DNA of 33,932 nucleotides from NCBI GenBank assembly GCA_020343595.1, contig CP070802.1:944504-978435 (forward strand), given 5' to 3'. How positions within the stretch are numbered: the stretch's first letter is position 1; each line of letters begins with the position of its first letter. The stretch is from Caldifarciminota bacterium. Lineage in GTDB: Bacteria > Hydrothermota > Tepidihabitantia > SM23-42. Below, one piece after another: positions 8,246 through 17,059 of this stretch. Below the pieces are notes generated by a model. The model did no database searches and was not told the origin of the DNA. It saw nothing but the letters and a program-made list of their open reading frames with translations. A program made the translations under genes and the position numbers.

Positions 8246-9134
8246 GAGTTCTAATTATCCCATCCTTCAAAACCACTTCTGGACGCCAGCCGATCTCTAA
8301 AGATGCCTTCTGGCAATCCAGCACACTTCTTAAAACTTCACCTGGACGCGGATCAACGTGTTGGTGTTCGGCATTTCTTCCGAGTATGGACGAAAATATG
8401 GTTATCAGATCGTTCACCGATGTTTCAATACCAGTCCCGATGTTGATGATATTGGGGGAACCATCAAGAGCGAGTATATTCGCTTCAACTACATCGCCCA
8501 CAAAAACATAGTCCCTTGTTTGTTTTCCATCGCCGTAAACGATGCACGGTTCACCCTTGAGTATATGCTCGATGAAGATAGAAATTACTCCGGCTTCACT
8601 CTTAGCAATCTGACGTGGACCGAATACATTACTGTAGCGTAGAATAAAACTGTCCAGAGCGAATAGGTGAGCATACGCCAGTATGTATTTCTCTGCAGCA
8701 ACTTTAGATACCCCATAGGGAGACAGAGGGGAAAGTGGAGTGTTCTCGCTTGCCGGCAGCTTCTCAGGCTCACCGTAAACCGCCCCGCCGCTCGATGCAT
8801 ATATGAACCTCTTCACCCCTTGTTCAACTGCCAGACTCAGAAGATTGATCGTACCGAGGATATTAACCCTTGCGTCAAACAGAGGATCGTCAACCGATGT
8901 TCTCACATTGATCTGCGCGGCGTGGTGATTGATCACTTCGAATTTTTCACGTTTAAAAACATCCTGAAGATCACCGTTAACATCCATCTCGTAGAATTTC
9001 GCTTCAGGATTCAGATTTCCGATATCTCCGGTCGAGAGATCATCTATCACTACGACCTCATGACCCTTTGCAATATAAGCATCGACGATATGCGAACCAA
9101 TAAAGCCGCACCCGCCAGTAACCAATATCTTCAT
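8214..9134 (-). CDS. NAD-dependent sugar-nucleotide epimerase/dehydratase (UDP-glucose 4-epimerase-like)
   Basis: 306 aa from the preferred ATG at 9134. This is an extended-SDR enzyme. The NAD-binding GGCGFIGSH lies at residues 7-15, VIDDLSTGD binds the nucleotide, and the catalytic pair is in SPYGVSK (YxxxK). GDGKQTRDYVFVGDVV and RPGEV-type C-terminal motifs are present. The likely reaction is C4 epimerisation of a UDP-hexose supplying surface polysaccharide; exact substrate uncertain. A GTG at 9140 would add two residues but lies only 2 nt from the -10 box, upstream of the expected transcription start. The ATG at 9134 is therefore the start and the message is leaderless. First gene of the epimerase-DUF58-BatA operon. 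Confidence 0.9.
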   Translation of the reverse strand: MKILVTGGCGFIGSHIVDAYIAKGHEVVVIDDLSTGDIGNLNPEAKFYEMDVNGDLQDVFKREKFEVINHHAAQINVRTSVDDPLFDARVNILGTINLLSLAVEQGVKRFIYASSGGAVYGEPEKLPASENTPLSPLSPYGVSKVAAEKYILAYAHLFALDSFILRYSNVFGPRQIAKSEAGVISIFIEHILKGEPCIVYGDGKQTRDYVFVGDVVEANILALDGSPNIINIGTGIETSVNDLITIFSSILGRNAEHQHVDPRPGEVLRSVLDCQKASLEIGWRPEVVLKDGIIRTLEYFKKIPES

Positions 9135-9142
9135 CTTCACGG

Positions 9143-9170
9143 ATTATATACGATGCAAACGGATAGTCAA
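9143..9170 (-). promoter_or_regulatory. Promoter TTGACT-N16-TATAAT, leaderless start
   Basis: Minus-strand TTGACT (9165-9170), 16-nt spacer, TATAAT (9143-9148). Eight nucleotides separate the -10 box from the ATG at 9134. This promoter decides the epimerase start and drives the DUF58/BatA genes downstream. Confidence 0.85.
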
Positions 9171-9183
9171 CATCATGCAACCG

Positions 9184-10341
9184 TTACGGAAATATCAACT
9201 CGTATTCCACATCAAGAAACTCGACAGCACTACCCCAAACCGTGTCACCTATATAGGATGGGTCCAGGATGTAGTACCCGCCGCCGACAAGCGTCCCTTT
9301 TTGCCTGAGTACTTCTTCCGCCTCCAATGTCATCGGCTTCAATGCCAGAGCAACATGATATGGCCACTCGACAAAGACTATGTTCGTATCGGGGTAATCA
9401 AGAACGGCGGTCAGCAAGGAGTGAAGCAGAACACTGCGGCCATCACAGTCGTTCCTCGCATCGACAAGCTGCCTGCTCACGCTGATGATCGGTAACGTAC
9501 TGTCGTAGATGAAGATATCTTCCGACTGACAGAATTTCAGCAGAATGTTAACCTGGTCATATTCATCGTAATAATCCATCAAAGATCTCAGTCTGCTGAC
9601 AAGATCAAGGCCAGTAAGTTCGGCTACGCCCGAGGCTACCATGCCGTGCAGGGATGCCGGGAGGTTACGAGTCCATGCGACTTGTTCCTCGGATATGCTG
9701 AAGGCGACGCCAAAACGGCTGCTCCCATAGGACCAGTTGAGCTGCATGTCATACGCTGCACCCACGAATTGAGGCAAACGTGTGATCAATGGTAATGGCT
9801 TCAGCGGGTCTCTTGAGACTTCCAAACACTCATACCTTGATACCGGATCCCTTAAGAGTAATTCACCGACCGGCGTTTTGTCATCGAATACTTTCAGGTA
9901 ATACTTGCGTCCACCGATCTCGACCCAATGCCCTTGCCGGATCGCCCATTTCTCATTAAAGTTGAGACCAATATACCTCTCAATTCCGTTATGTAAGTAT
10001 TGAACATCCCAACCCCATTTCTGCATGACCACGCATATCGCAACGATGTAACTCTGAACGTTCCCCCGCCTGCTTGCCATCATATCCAGAAACTGAAAAT
10101 ACTCATCCCCTCCAACATCGTCAAACCCAGAGAAATATTCAATCAATTGGACAACCAACACGAATGGATCTTGCCGTGTTACTACGCCGCCGGCCTTCGT
10201 TTCGAGATCCATAAGCATTGAATCAGAAACTTGCTGGTATGATACATCAAAACACTGTTGTGCTGGATTCTTCTGCAGGATTGATAGGTTCGTGTATTGA
10301 ACAGTGATCGTCGATAAGACAATAACTAAAGTGATAGCCAC
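9184..10341 (-). CDS. Membrane-anchored transglutaminase-like protein
   Basis: 385 aa from the GTG at 10341. A hydrophobic segment lies at the N-terminus (VAITLVIVLSTITV) and the rest is probably extracytoplasmic. The C-terminal third carries a papain-like transglutaminase triad: Cys299 in NDCDGRS, His329 in WPYHVALAL and Asp360 in YILDPSY. Such domains act as proteases, amidases or cross-linkers; the substrate here is unknown. The start is doubtful. The frame stays open upstream of 10341 and encodes a charged stretch followed by more hydrophobic residues (RNTRNITLFAALIV), which would make a better signal anchor. The only upstream start codons there are non-standard (for example ATT at 10389). 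Last gene of the peptidase/V-ATPase operon. Confidence 0.75.
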   Translation of the reverse strand: MAITLVIVLSTITVQYTNLSILQKNPAQQCFDVSYQQVSDSMLMDLETKAGGVVTRQDPFVLVVQLIEYFSGFDDVGGDEYFQFLDMMASRRGNVQSYIVAICVVMQKWGWDVQYLHNGIERYIGLNFNEKWAIRQGHWVEIGGRKYYLKVFDDKTPVGELLLRDPVSRYECLEVSRDPLKPLPLITRLPQFVGAAYDMQLNWSYGSSRFGVAFSISEEQVAWTRNLPASLHGMVASGVAELTGLDLVSRLRSLMDYYDEYDQVNILLKFCQSEDIFIYDSTLPIISVSRQLVDARNDCDGRSVLLHSLLTAVLDYPDTNIVFVEWPYHVALALKPMTLEAEEVLRQKGTLVGGGYYILDPSYIGDTVWGSAVEFLDVEYELIFP

Positions 10342-10378
10342 AATGAGAGCTGCAAAAAGTGTGATATTTCTTGTATTT

Positions 10379-10609
10379 CTAACCTGAATCTCCGGCCAGT
10401 TTCTTTATCTTACCTTCCAGCTCATCAATTCTGGTTTTTAATTTCTCTTTTTCGGCTTTTGCTATCTTGACCCGTACGCGCATCAATAAGTACACCACTA
10501 CGATCAAAAGCAAAATCTGAGGTATCATGATCTGCACATACCCTCGGATGGTCCCCAACACCAAGGTAATAAAGGCCAGAACCACTACCAATCCCAAACC
10601 CTCAACCAC
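10379..10609 (-). CDS. Small membrane protein with C-terminal coiled coil
   Basis: 76 aa. Two hydrophobic segments (about residues 4-20 and 27-43: LGLVVVLAFITLVLG and MIPQILLLIVVVYLLM) precede a highly charged helix (KIAKAEKEKLKTRIDELEGKIKKL) that should form a coiled coil. Function is not recognised. Despite its position in a V-ATPase operon, it does not resemble the proteolipid K subunit, which lacks a coiled coil, or subunit I, which is far larger. The start is a GTG at 10609 supported by AAGGAGG 4-5 nt upstream. It lies 35 nt after the subunit D gene. Confidence 0.7.
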   Translation of the reverse strand: MVEGLGLVVVLAFITLVLGTIRGYVQIMIPQILLLIVVVYLLMRVRVKIAKAEKEKLKTRIDELEGKIKKLAGDSG

Positions 10610-10644
10610 AGTTCCTCCTTTGTCAATAATATCTTACGATGATT

Positions 10645-11268
10645 CTACAATTTGCTCCGTACGATCTCTTTAACCCTCATCAGCCGGGTCAAATCTCCCC
10701 TTTCCATTTCGGACAGTTTAAGATTTATGAATTTGATCGTTTCATCTATCGAAGGAATCAGGATATATTCAAGCGCATTGACGCGCCGCCGTGTCTTTTC
10801 GATCTCATTGGCAAGCAATTCGAGAGTCTTCTCCAATTCCGCCAGTTCAAGGAGACGTGATATGAGCTGATCTATCTTAAGCAAAGCAAGGTCCAGATCA
10901 CCCGACGTCGACAGAAACCCATATCCAATGAGACGCCCAGAGATCTTCTTTGAAAACTTCGGTATCTTCAGATTGAGGATCCGCTCTGCGCTGTGCTCGA
11001 TGTCTATGCTCTTGGACACGGCAAGAAGAGCTTCGTCGGTGGCTTTCGGCGCCTGCTTGCTGGAAGCAAAATAGAAATAACCGAACGCGCTCCTCAACTC
11101 GTCCTCGATTCTCAATCTCAATTCTCGTATCCGGTAGACAAATTCAAGGATACGCCGCATCAATTCATCCTGCTTATCCTTAAGCAGTTTGTGTCCGCGC
11201 CGAGCAACTTTGCCGCGCCTTTTCAGGTACAGCAATTGCATTCTGGTCGGTGGTATGTCGAGTTTCAT
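10645..11268 (-). CDS. atpD: V/A-type ATPase subunit D (central rotor shaft)
   Basis: 207 aa, the normal length for subunit D. It begins with the family signature IPPTRMQLLYLKRRGKVARRGHKLLKDKQDEL and ends in a second long helix (LEYILIPSIDETIKFINLKLSEMERGDLTRLMRVKEIV). Together these form the coiled-coil axle inside the A3B3 head. Subunit D couples ATP hydrolysis or synthesis in the head to rotation of the membrane ring. It follows subunit B by 11 nt. In V-ATPase naming (ntpD/vatD) it is not equivalent to F-type AtpD. Confidence 0.94.
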   Translation of the reverse strand: MKLDIPPTRMQLLYLKRRGKVARRGHKLLKDKQDELMRRILEFVYRIRELRLRIEDELRSAFGYFYFASSKQAPKATDEALLAVSKSIDIEHSAERILNLKIPKFSKKISGRLIGYGFLSTSGDLDLALLKIDQLISRLLELAELEKTLELLANEIEKTRRRVNALEYILIPSIDETIKFINLKLSEMERGDLTRLMRVKEIVRSKL

Positions 11269-11279
11269 ATCTCTTTATT

Positions 11280-12680
11280 TCATCCGGTGATCGATGCCTT
11301 CCTGGCAGGCCTTGCATCATAATATTTCTTCAGATAGGCGTCACGCACACGCTTCATCTCACCGCGGGGAACCATACGCAGCAATTCCCAACCAAGATCG
11401 AGCGTCTGCTCAATCGTCCGGTCTTCATACTCACCCTGCGATATATAACGTTCCTCGTATTCCTGGGAGAATTTCAGATAGATCTTGTCCATATCCGACA
11501 AAGCGGCTTCGCCGAGAATGACCGCCAGTTCAGCCGCCTCCTTACCCCTTGCATAGCATGCGATCAACTGATTGAAAAGGTCGGCATGGTCTTCTCGTGT
11601 TTTGCCCTTACCGATACCCTTATCCTTTAACCTGGACAGGGATTGCTGAACGTCCACGGGTGGCGATACCTTCTTCCTGTAGAGACCCCGCGAGAGAATG
11701 ATCTGTCCTTCGGTAATGTACCCGGTCAAATCCGGGATCGGATGGGTCTTGTCGTCCTCAGGCATGGAGAGTATCGGGATCAACGTGATCGAACCCTTCT
11801 TACCTTTTATTCGGCCTGACCGTTCATAAATGCTGGCAAGGTCGGTGTACAGGTACCCGGGATATCCGCGGCGCCCTGGTATTTCCTTACGTGCCGCCGA
11901 AATTTCTCTCAGTGCTTCGGCGTAGTTGGTCATGTCGGAGAGAACGACAAGAATATGCAGACCCTTGGTGAACGCCAGATATTCGGCAACGGTAAAAGCG
12001 ACGCGCGGCGTTGATATCCTCTCGATTGCCGGGTCGTCGGCGAGATTCAGAAAAAGAACGACACGTTCCAGGGCACCTGATTTCGTGAAATCCTGAATAA
12101 AGAAATTGGCTTCCTCAAACGTGATACCCATCGCTCCGAACACGACGGCAAATTCCTCCTCTTTCCCTAATACCTTCGCTTGCCTAACGATCTGCGCCGC
12201 CACCCTGTTGTGGGGCAACCCTGAGCCAGAAAAGATAGGCAACTTCTGGCCTCGTACCAGGGTGTTGATCCCATCGACCGAAGAAATCCCCGTCTGAATG
12301 AATTCGTTAGGGTAATCGCGAGCAGTGGGATTGATGGGCGCGCCGTTGACGTCAAGCATCGCCTCTGGAATTATTGCCGGACCATTGTCCTTGGGACGTC
12401 CCAAGCCGTCGAACACCCGGCCCAGCATATCATCAGATACACCAATGTTGAGGGTCTTGCCAAGAAAGCGAACGCGGCAATTCTGGACATCGATACCGGT
12501 AGAACCCTCGAAGATCTGAACGAGTGCTCTATCTTTATCAACTTCGAGAACCCGGCCTCTTTTCTTATCACCGGTGCCAGTATATATCTCGACCAATTCT
12601 TCATACTTCGCGCCACTGACCCCTTCAACCAGAAGAAGCGGACCGGCCACATTCGAGATACTGCTGTATTCCTTGATCAT
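11280..12680 (-). CDS. atpB: V/A-type ATPase subunit B (non-catalytic)
   Basis: 466 aa, full length. It starts [21 protein letters not shown]. The P-loop position is the degenerate [14 protein letters not shown] typical of non-catalytic B subunits, followed by [30 protein letters not shown] and [16 protein letters not shown] alternates with A in the hexameric head and contributes the arginine finger. Its ATG overlaps the subunit A stop (ATGA), and the end of the A gene supplies the GGAGG ribosome-binding site. The name follows V-ATPase usage (ntpB/vatB). Confidence 0.96.
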   Translation of the reverse strand: MIKEYSSISNVAGPLLLVEGVSGAKYEELVEIYTGTGDKKRGRVLEVDKDRALVQIFEGSTGIDVQNCRVRFLGKTLNIGVSDDMLGRVFDGLGRPKDNGPAIIPEAMLDVNGAPINPTARDYPNEFIQTGISSVDGINTLVRGQKLPIFSGSGLPHNRVAAQIVRQAKVLGKEEEFAVVFGAMGITFEEANFFIQDFTKSGALERVVLFLNLADDPAIERISTPRVAFTVAEYLAFTKGLHILVVLSDMTNYAEALREISAARKEIPGRRGYPGYLYTDLASIYERSGRIKGKKGSITLIPILSMPEDDKTHPIPDLTGYITEGQIILSRGLYRKKVSPPVDVQQSLSRLKDKGIGKGKTREDHADLFNQLIACYARGKEAAELAVILGEAALSDMDKIYLKFSQEYEERYISQGEYEDRTIEQTLDLGWELLRMVPRGEMKRVRDAYLKKYYDARPARKASITG

Positions 12681-14497
12681 TTCTTACCTCCGTGTCCCTC
12701 TGTCACCTTGTCTCTAGCAGTCTCCGGTTCCGTGTTTTCAGTCTCTCCCTTTATCATACGGTCAAAGTCCGCAGTCAACTCATCCTTGATAGCGTCGATC
12801 GTATCGAGTTTTGATTCTTCCAGATATCTCATCCTGGCGATCTTGTTCCGAATGTCCATCTTCACGATATCATCAAATGCCACACCACGCTTGAGAGCTT
12901 CCCGCGCCTTGTTGTAGTGGAACATACATACTGACAGCATTCTGTATTGTTTCACAAGCGATGCATAGGTATCGATCTCGTGAAAAGCATTCTGATGCAG
13001 GAAATCTTCACGCAGTGAACGCGCTCCTTCGAGTATGAGACGGTCCTCCGGAGACAGCGCATCGACACCTATAAGCCTCACTATTTCCTGAAGCTCTGCT
13101 TCCTGCTCGAGCAACTTCATAGCCTCTCTTGATAGCTCCGTGAAATCCTTAGCCGTCATTTTGTTCACATCGTCAGCGATATCATCGATGTAGAGCGAAT
13201 AAGAATTCAACCATGAGATCGCAGGGAAATGCCGCTGATATGCAAGTTTGTCCTCGAGGCTCCAGAAAACTTTAACGACCCTGAGAGTCGCCTGGACAAC
13301 CGGATCGGAGAGATCACCGCCCGGTGGTGAAACCGCACCCACCACGCTGAGTGCACCTTCCCTTTCCGGCTTACCTAGCGTCTTCACCCGTCCTGCCCTT
13401 TCGTAGAATGAACTGACACGCGCCGCAAGGTATGCCGGATATCCTTCTTCACCCGGCATTTCCTCAAGCCGCCCCGAGATCTCCCTCATCGCTTCAGCCC
13501 ATCGCGATGTTGAATCGGCCATGACCGCAACCGAATAACCCATATCGCGAAAATACTCAGCAATAGTGATACCGGTATACACCGATGCTTCACGAGCGGC
13601 AACGGGCATATTAGAAGTATTAGCGATCAGTACTGTTCTCTTCATGAGCGGTTCTCCGGAACGCGGATCTTTGAGTTCTGGGAATTCAAGCAAGACATCG
13701 GTCATCTCATTGCCTCTTTCACCACATCCGATGTATACGATGATCTCTGCATCGGCCCACTTGGCCAGCTGATGCTGAATGACCGTTTTGCCCGATCCAA
13801 AAGGGCCCGGGCAACATGCCGTACCGCCCTTTGCGATCGGGAAGAAAGTATCGATGACTCGTTGTCCTGTCGAGAGCGTCAGTGAAGGCGCAAGCCTTTC
13901 TTTATAGTCTCTCGGAACCCTAACCGGCCAGCGATGCATCATGGTCAGATCATGTTTCTCCTTGTCATCTGCGAGCGTACAAATGACGTCCGTAACAAGA
14001 AAATCACCCTCTTTAATATCTTTTATCTTGCCCTTGATACCCGGCGGCACAAGGATCTTATGCAGCACCAGTTTGGTTTCCTGCACCTCACCGATTATGT
14101 CACCTGGCCCTACTTCAGCACCCGCCTTAACGGTCGGTTTGAAGTGCCACTTCTTCTTGCGCGCCAGTGCCGGGACTTCAATCCCACGCGTTATGTAATC
14201 TCCGGTACTTTCCTTAATGATATCGAGCGGCCGCTGAATACCGTCGAAAATCGATTCGATAAGGCCCGGGCCCAGCTCGACAAAGAGTGGTTCGTCAGTC
14301 ATGTATACCGGTTCGCCGGGACCGATCCCGGACGTGTCTTCATACACCTGAATTGACGCAAGGTCTCCGGCAAGACCGACGATCTCGCCGACGAGTCGTT
14401 CGTCGCTCACCCGCACCACGTCATACATCTTGCTCCCGGTCATACCCTTTGCCACGACCAATGGACCAGATACCTTAGTGATCTCGCCATTCCTCAT
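12677..14497 (-). CDS. atpA: V/A-type ATPase subunit A (catalytic)
   Basis: 606 aa, typical for subunit A. It has a beta-barrel N-terminus ([16 protein letters not shown]), the characteristic non-homologous insert (about residues 110-190), the Walker [10 protein letters not shown] (about 235-243), the family motif [10 protein letters not shown], and the Walker B region [35 protein letters not shown]. It hydrolyses or makes ATP in the cytoplasmic head. The C-terminus ends in a charged tail whose codons provide the Shine-Dalgarno for subunit B. The start at 14497 is preceded by GGAGG and overlaps the subunit F stop. Whether the enzyme pumps H+ or Na+ cannot be told, since the K ring gene is not in the window. 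Confidence 0.97.
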   Translation of the reverse strand: MRNGEITKVSGPLVVAKGMTGSKMYDVVRVSDERLVGEIVGLAGDLASIQVYEDTSGIGPGEPVYMTDEPLFVELGPGLIESIFDGIQRPLDIIKESTGDYITRGIEVPALARKKKWHFKPTVKAGAEVGPGDIIGEVQETKLVLHKILVPPGIKGKIKDIKEGDFLVTDVICTLADDKEKHDLTMMHRWPVRVPRDYKERLAPSLTLSTGQRVIDTFFPIAKGGTACCPGPFGSGKTVIQHQLAKWADAEIIVYIGCGERGNEMTDVLLEFPELKDPRSGEPLMKRTVLIANTSNMPVAAREASVYTGITIAEYFRDMGYSVAVMADSTSRWAEAMREISGRLEEMPGEEGYPAYLAARVSSFYERAGRVKTLGKPEREGALSVVGAVSPPGGDLSDPVVQATLRVVKVFWSLEDKLAYQRHFPAISWLNSYSLYIDDIADDVNKMTAKDFTELSREAMKLLEQEAELQEIVRLIGVDALSPEDRLILEGARSLREDFLHQNAFHEIDTYASLVKQYRMLSVCMFHYNKAREALKRGVAFDDIVKMDIRNKIARMRYLEESKLDTIDAIKDELTADFDRMIKGETENTEPETARDKVTEGHGGKK

Positions 14498-14817
14498 CTT
14501 TCCTCCAAGAATATATCAGCACCTACTGCTTTCTTAATGACTCCCCTGATCCTTTCGATCGCTACTTTTGTCTTGCCGCGACCAGACGGTATCGGTATTA
14601 AACAGGGAAGTGTTTCTGTTCGATATTTTGCCAAAACATCACTCAACTCATCAATGAATTCTTCTGTGAAAAAAATTATCTTAACTCCGTCCTTGATCAA
14701 ATCCTCAACCGTGACCGCGCATTCTCCTGCCTTGACATACACCACCTTGGCGCCGGTGGCGAGAAACGGCATCACAGTTTCACGTTTGCCGACGATCGCC
14801 ATCGCACTACCAGACAT
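14494..14817 (-). CDS. atpF: V/A-type ATPase subunit F (central stalk)
   Basis: 107 aa. The Rossmann-like fold is visible as AMAIVGKRETVMPFLATGAKVVYV and IIFFTEEFIDELSDVLAKY, with PCLIPIPSGRGKTKVAIERIRGVIKKAVGADIF at the end, all standard for subunit F. It binds subunit D in the central stalk. The gene overlaps subunit C by 11 nt and subunit A by 4 nt, in the order C-F-A-B-D found in archaeal and bacterial V/A-ATPase operons. Confidence 0.93.
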   Translation of the reverse strand: MSGSAMAIVGKRETVMPFLATGAKVVYVKAGECAVTVEDLIKDGVKIIFFTEEFIDELSDVLAKYRTETLPCLIPIPSGRGKTKVAIERIRGVIKKAVGADIFLEER

Positions 14818-15721
14818 CTGGAATACTCTCCTTCAGGTCTTCAACCGGAACTTCGTTCAGCTTCCCCAAGTAGACTTGCCGTAACTTGGTTATTTCAGCC
14901 ATCTTGAATTTATAGTACGCAAAGAGTGGCTCGACTCCGAATGTCATACGTCTCGCCTGTGCCAGGTAAGCAAGCTTGTACTCTTCGTTTAATCTTTCAA
15001 GGCGGAGAAATGAATTTCTGTCTTCAAAGTATGCACCGCCCTTTTCTACCAAGGAGACGTAAGGCGTATTGAAAAAATTCCGACCGAGCTGATCTTGGGT
15101 AACGTTCAGATTATCCAAGAAGAACCCCAATTTCAACCGTCCCCATGGCAGGTAGACCTGCTTGAAGATCTCACGATTGTCTTCAAATTGCCTGGCTCTA
15201 AAAAAACTACGGATGTTTTCCAATTCAAAATACATTTCATAAAAACCCCGGAAGAACGGTGCGAAGGTCGATATTTCATATAAATACGCGCAGAGAATAC
15301 GATCGAGGTTCGTGGATAAGACAAACGGGTCTTTTTCAACCGCGAACCTGGCAACCTCTTCAATGACCTCGGGCCATGATTCCACAGTATACAGATCCTG
15401 GGCGTAGAATAGTTCCTCACCACCTTCTTTGAGCTTCACCTTCAGATTGTGAAGTTGTTCAGGCCAATCGATTAAATATCCCACCTCTTCGGTGACGCAA
15501 AAACGGTCAAAGAAACTACGCAGGGACAGTTCTTCAGATTCAAGATTCCCGCTAAGATCGTTCTGCCCAACATACGGAGTATCCGAAAGGATCGTATTGA
15601 AACTCCCGTAATCGGCAGCGATCAAGCGGTCGAAATGCCCTCTGGTAAGGAACCTCGCTTCAAGCGCTCTTATTATCCCGTTCACATAGGCGTATCTTGT
15701 ATCCTCGGTACCTTTTATCAT
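14807..15721 (-). CDS. atpC: V/A-type ATPase subunit C (rotor-ring adaptor)
   Basis: 304 aa, somewhat shorter than many subunit C proteins (about 320-380). The start DTRYAYVNGIIRALEARFLTR and the terminal segment EPLFAYYKFKMAEITKLRQVYLGKLNEVP are diagnostic of V-type subunit C. It caps the membrane c-ring and connects it to D/F. It overlaps the 93-aa gene upstream by 4 nt and subunit F downstream by 11 nt, so the genes are tightly coupled. Confidence 0.92.
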   Translation of the reverse strand: MIKGTEDTRYAYVNGIIRALEARFLTRGHFDRLIAADYGSFNTILSDTPYVGQNDLSGNLESEELSLRSFFDRFCVTEEVGYLIDWPEQLHNLKVKLKEGGEELFYAQDLYTVESWPEVIEEVARFAVEKDPFVLSTNLDRILCAYLYEISTFAPFFRGFYEMYFELENIRSFFRARQFEDNREIFKQVYLPWGRLKLGFFLDNLNVTQDQLGRNFFNTPYVSLVEKGGAYFEDRNSFLRLERLNEEYKLAYLAQARRMTFGVEPLFAYYKFKMAEITKLRQVYLGKLNEVPVEDLKESIPDVW

Positions 15722-15999
15722 CTCGATTCCACTATTTTGACTATCTCAAAATTCTCATCCAAAGTCACCAGCAGGATCCGGTCGATAGGTGTTTCATCTG
15801 CGGCCCTGACCGTTCTCTCGAATTTCAATCGATATATGCTCTTCAATTGCTTGGGTACTCCCATATCGAGTTTCGCGTATATTGCATCCTGAGGTTTTAC
15901 TGTCTTCTCGGATATCTTGGGTTCAACACCTCTGAATTCCGGGTACTTCGCGAAAATTTCTTCCTTGATTTTCTCAATCCGCTTGGGGTTGATCAGCAT
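15718..15999 (-). CDS. Unrecognised 93-aa protein between the C25-like peptidase and ATPase subunit C
   Basis: 93 aa, charged and soluble, with no signal peptide or membrane segment. The N-terminus is helical and basic (LINPKRIEKIKEEIFAKYPEF). The C-terminal half looks like a small beta sheet (YRLKFERTVRAADETPIDRILLVTLDENFEIVKIVESR). It sits where an E (peripheral stalk) gene is expected, but it is far too short and lacks E's long coiled-coil region. Its ATG overlaps the peptidase stop and its own stop overlaps subunit C (4 nt). Strict co-translation suggests a partner, inhibitor or substrate of the peptidase, or an ATPase accessory factor; this is inference only. Confidence 0.7.
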   Translation of the reverse strand: MLINPKRIEKIKEEIFAKYPEFRGVEPKISEKTVKPQDAIYAKLDMGVPKQLKSIYRLKFERTVRAADETPIDRILLVTLDENFEIVKIVESR

Positions 16000-17054
16000 A
16001 CGAACTCCCCTTTCTGAGATGGTCGTACCCTCAGTGTCGGATCACCATAAACGACGAATTGTAGCATAGTCTTTGTATCATCATCATCAAGAAAACCGTG
16101 CCGGCGCAGCGATTTACGGGCAAAATCAAGTTTGGCATTTCTCAAACTCTCACTCAAGGTGTGTCCCTGCTCTAGATATTCGAGGAAATATTTCACAAGG
16201 AGATCGGCTTCGCTAGACGGAGGCTGCGCAGGTCCGTAAGCAATGGTCGTCGAACCACAAAAACCAACCACATCACGTTCTGCGAGGAATTTAAGGCAGA
16301 TTGCATTATTCTTTGTTTTTTCAATAATGTATGCACCGTAGCACGACTCGGCAGCCACAACGCCTGAGGAATTCACAATGTTATCTGTGCCCATTGCAAC
16401 CGGATAGTGTGCACCTTCCTGCCCGTACCAGTTTGCGGACAATTTGCTGCCGTGCACGTTGAAATAAAGGTAATCCTTCTCCTGCAGCCACGCTTCCTTG
16501 AAGTCATCTTTGGTGACCGGCGGTGTGCATTCGAGTTCCTCGGGGGCACCGACCGGCTGGTAGACATTCTCGGATGCCTTTTGCCAGTCTTTGGCGGTCA
16601 ACCCAAACGACTTTCCGTTTCGCCTCACCGCTTTGTTCAATTGCCGGACCATGAAATCGCTATTCTCACCGTCCGGGATGCGAGCACACGCTCGTTCAGG
16701 GATGACATAATTGTCATCGCGCGATGCATAGGGATTATCTGAGAGTACCATCTCGTCAGCATCATCGCAGGGATTCTCCAGCCGGAAAAAGGGTATCACC
16801 TCATCCCCTCCCAGCAGTAGAAGGATATCAAAATCACCCAATTTCTTCTCAAAATTCGAAACATATTCTCTTATCGCCTCGGCCTTTCTTGCCACGGGAT
16901 CCACTCCGTATTTGTTCGGAGTATCATAATAGCACAATATCGGTTCATAGACCTTCCGCGACTCAATATATTCACTTAGCGCTTTCTCTATGGGGCGGAC
17001 GTCCTTGATTCGTTCATGCAGTGCCTCTTTGCCGCTCAGAATCAGCATCCGCAT
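15993..17054 (-). CDS. Cytosolic C25/caspase-like (clan CD) cysteine peptidase
   Basis: 353 aa. The fold order matches the gingipain (C25) catalytic domain: a Rossmann-like beginning with DILLLLGGDEVIPFF, then the ARIPDGE segment. The catalytic His201-Gly202 lies in FNVHGS and Cys238 in AAESCYG. These are followed by VGFCGSTTIAYG and the closing VVYGDPTLRVRP typical of C25. Unlike gingipains there is no signal peptide, propeptide or sorting domain, so it should act in the cytosol. It is the first gene of the V-ATPase operon and overlaps the 93-aa gene by 7 nt. The -10 box lies 5 nt before the ATG at 17054 and no Shine-Dalgarno exists, so initiation is leaderless; an in-frame ATG at 17048 is an alternative. 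The specificity is unknown. Confidence 0.83.
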   Translation of the reverse strand: MRMLILSGKEALHERIKDVRPIEKALSEYIESRKVYEPILCYYDTPNKYGVDPVARKAEAIREYVSNFEKKLGDFDILLLLGGDEVIPFFRLENPCDDADEMVLSDNPYASRDDNYVIPERACARIPDGENSDFMVRQLNKAVRRNGKSFGLTAKDWQKASENVYQPVGAPEELECTPPVTKDDFKEAWLQEKDYLYFNVHGSKLSANWYGQEGAHYPVAMGTDNIVNSSGVVAAESCYGAYIIEKTKNNAICLKFLAERDVVGFCGSTTIAYGPAQPPSSEADLLVKYFLEYLEQGHTLSESLRNAKLDFARKSLRRHGFLDDDDTKTMLQFVVYGDPTLRVRPSQKGEFVC

Positions 17055-17059
17055 TGGTC

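Noticed and set aside
15718..15999. The 93-aa gene as ATPase subunit E or a truncated E.
   Set aside because: Subunit E is about twice as long, with a long N-terminal coiled coil and a distinct C-terminal fold. None of this is visible, and the gene is intact with tight overlaps on both sides.
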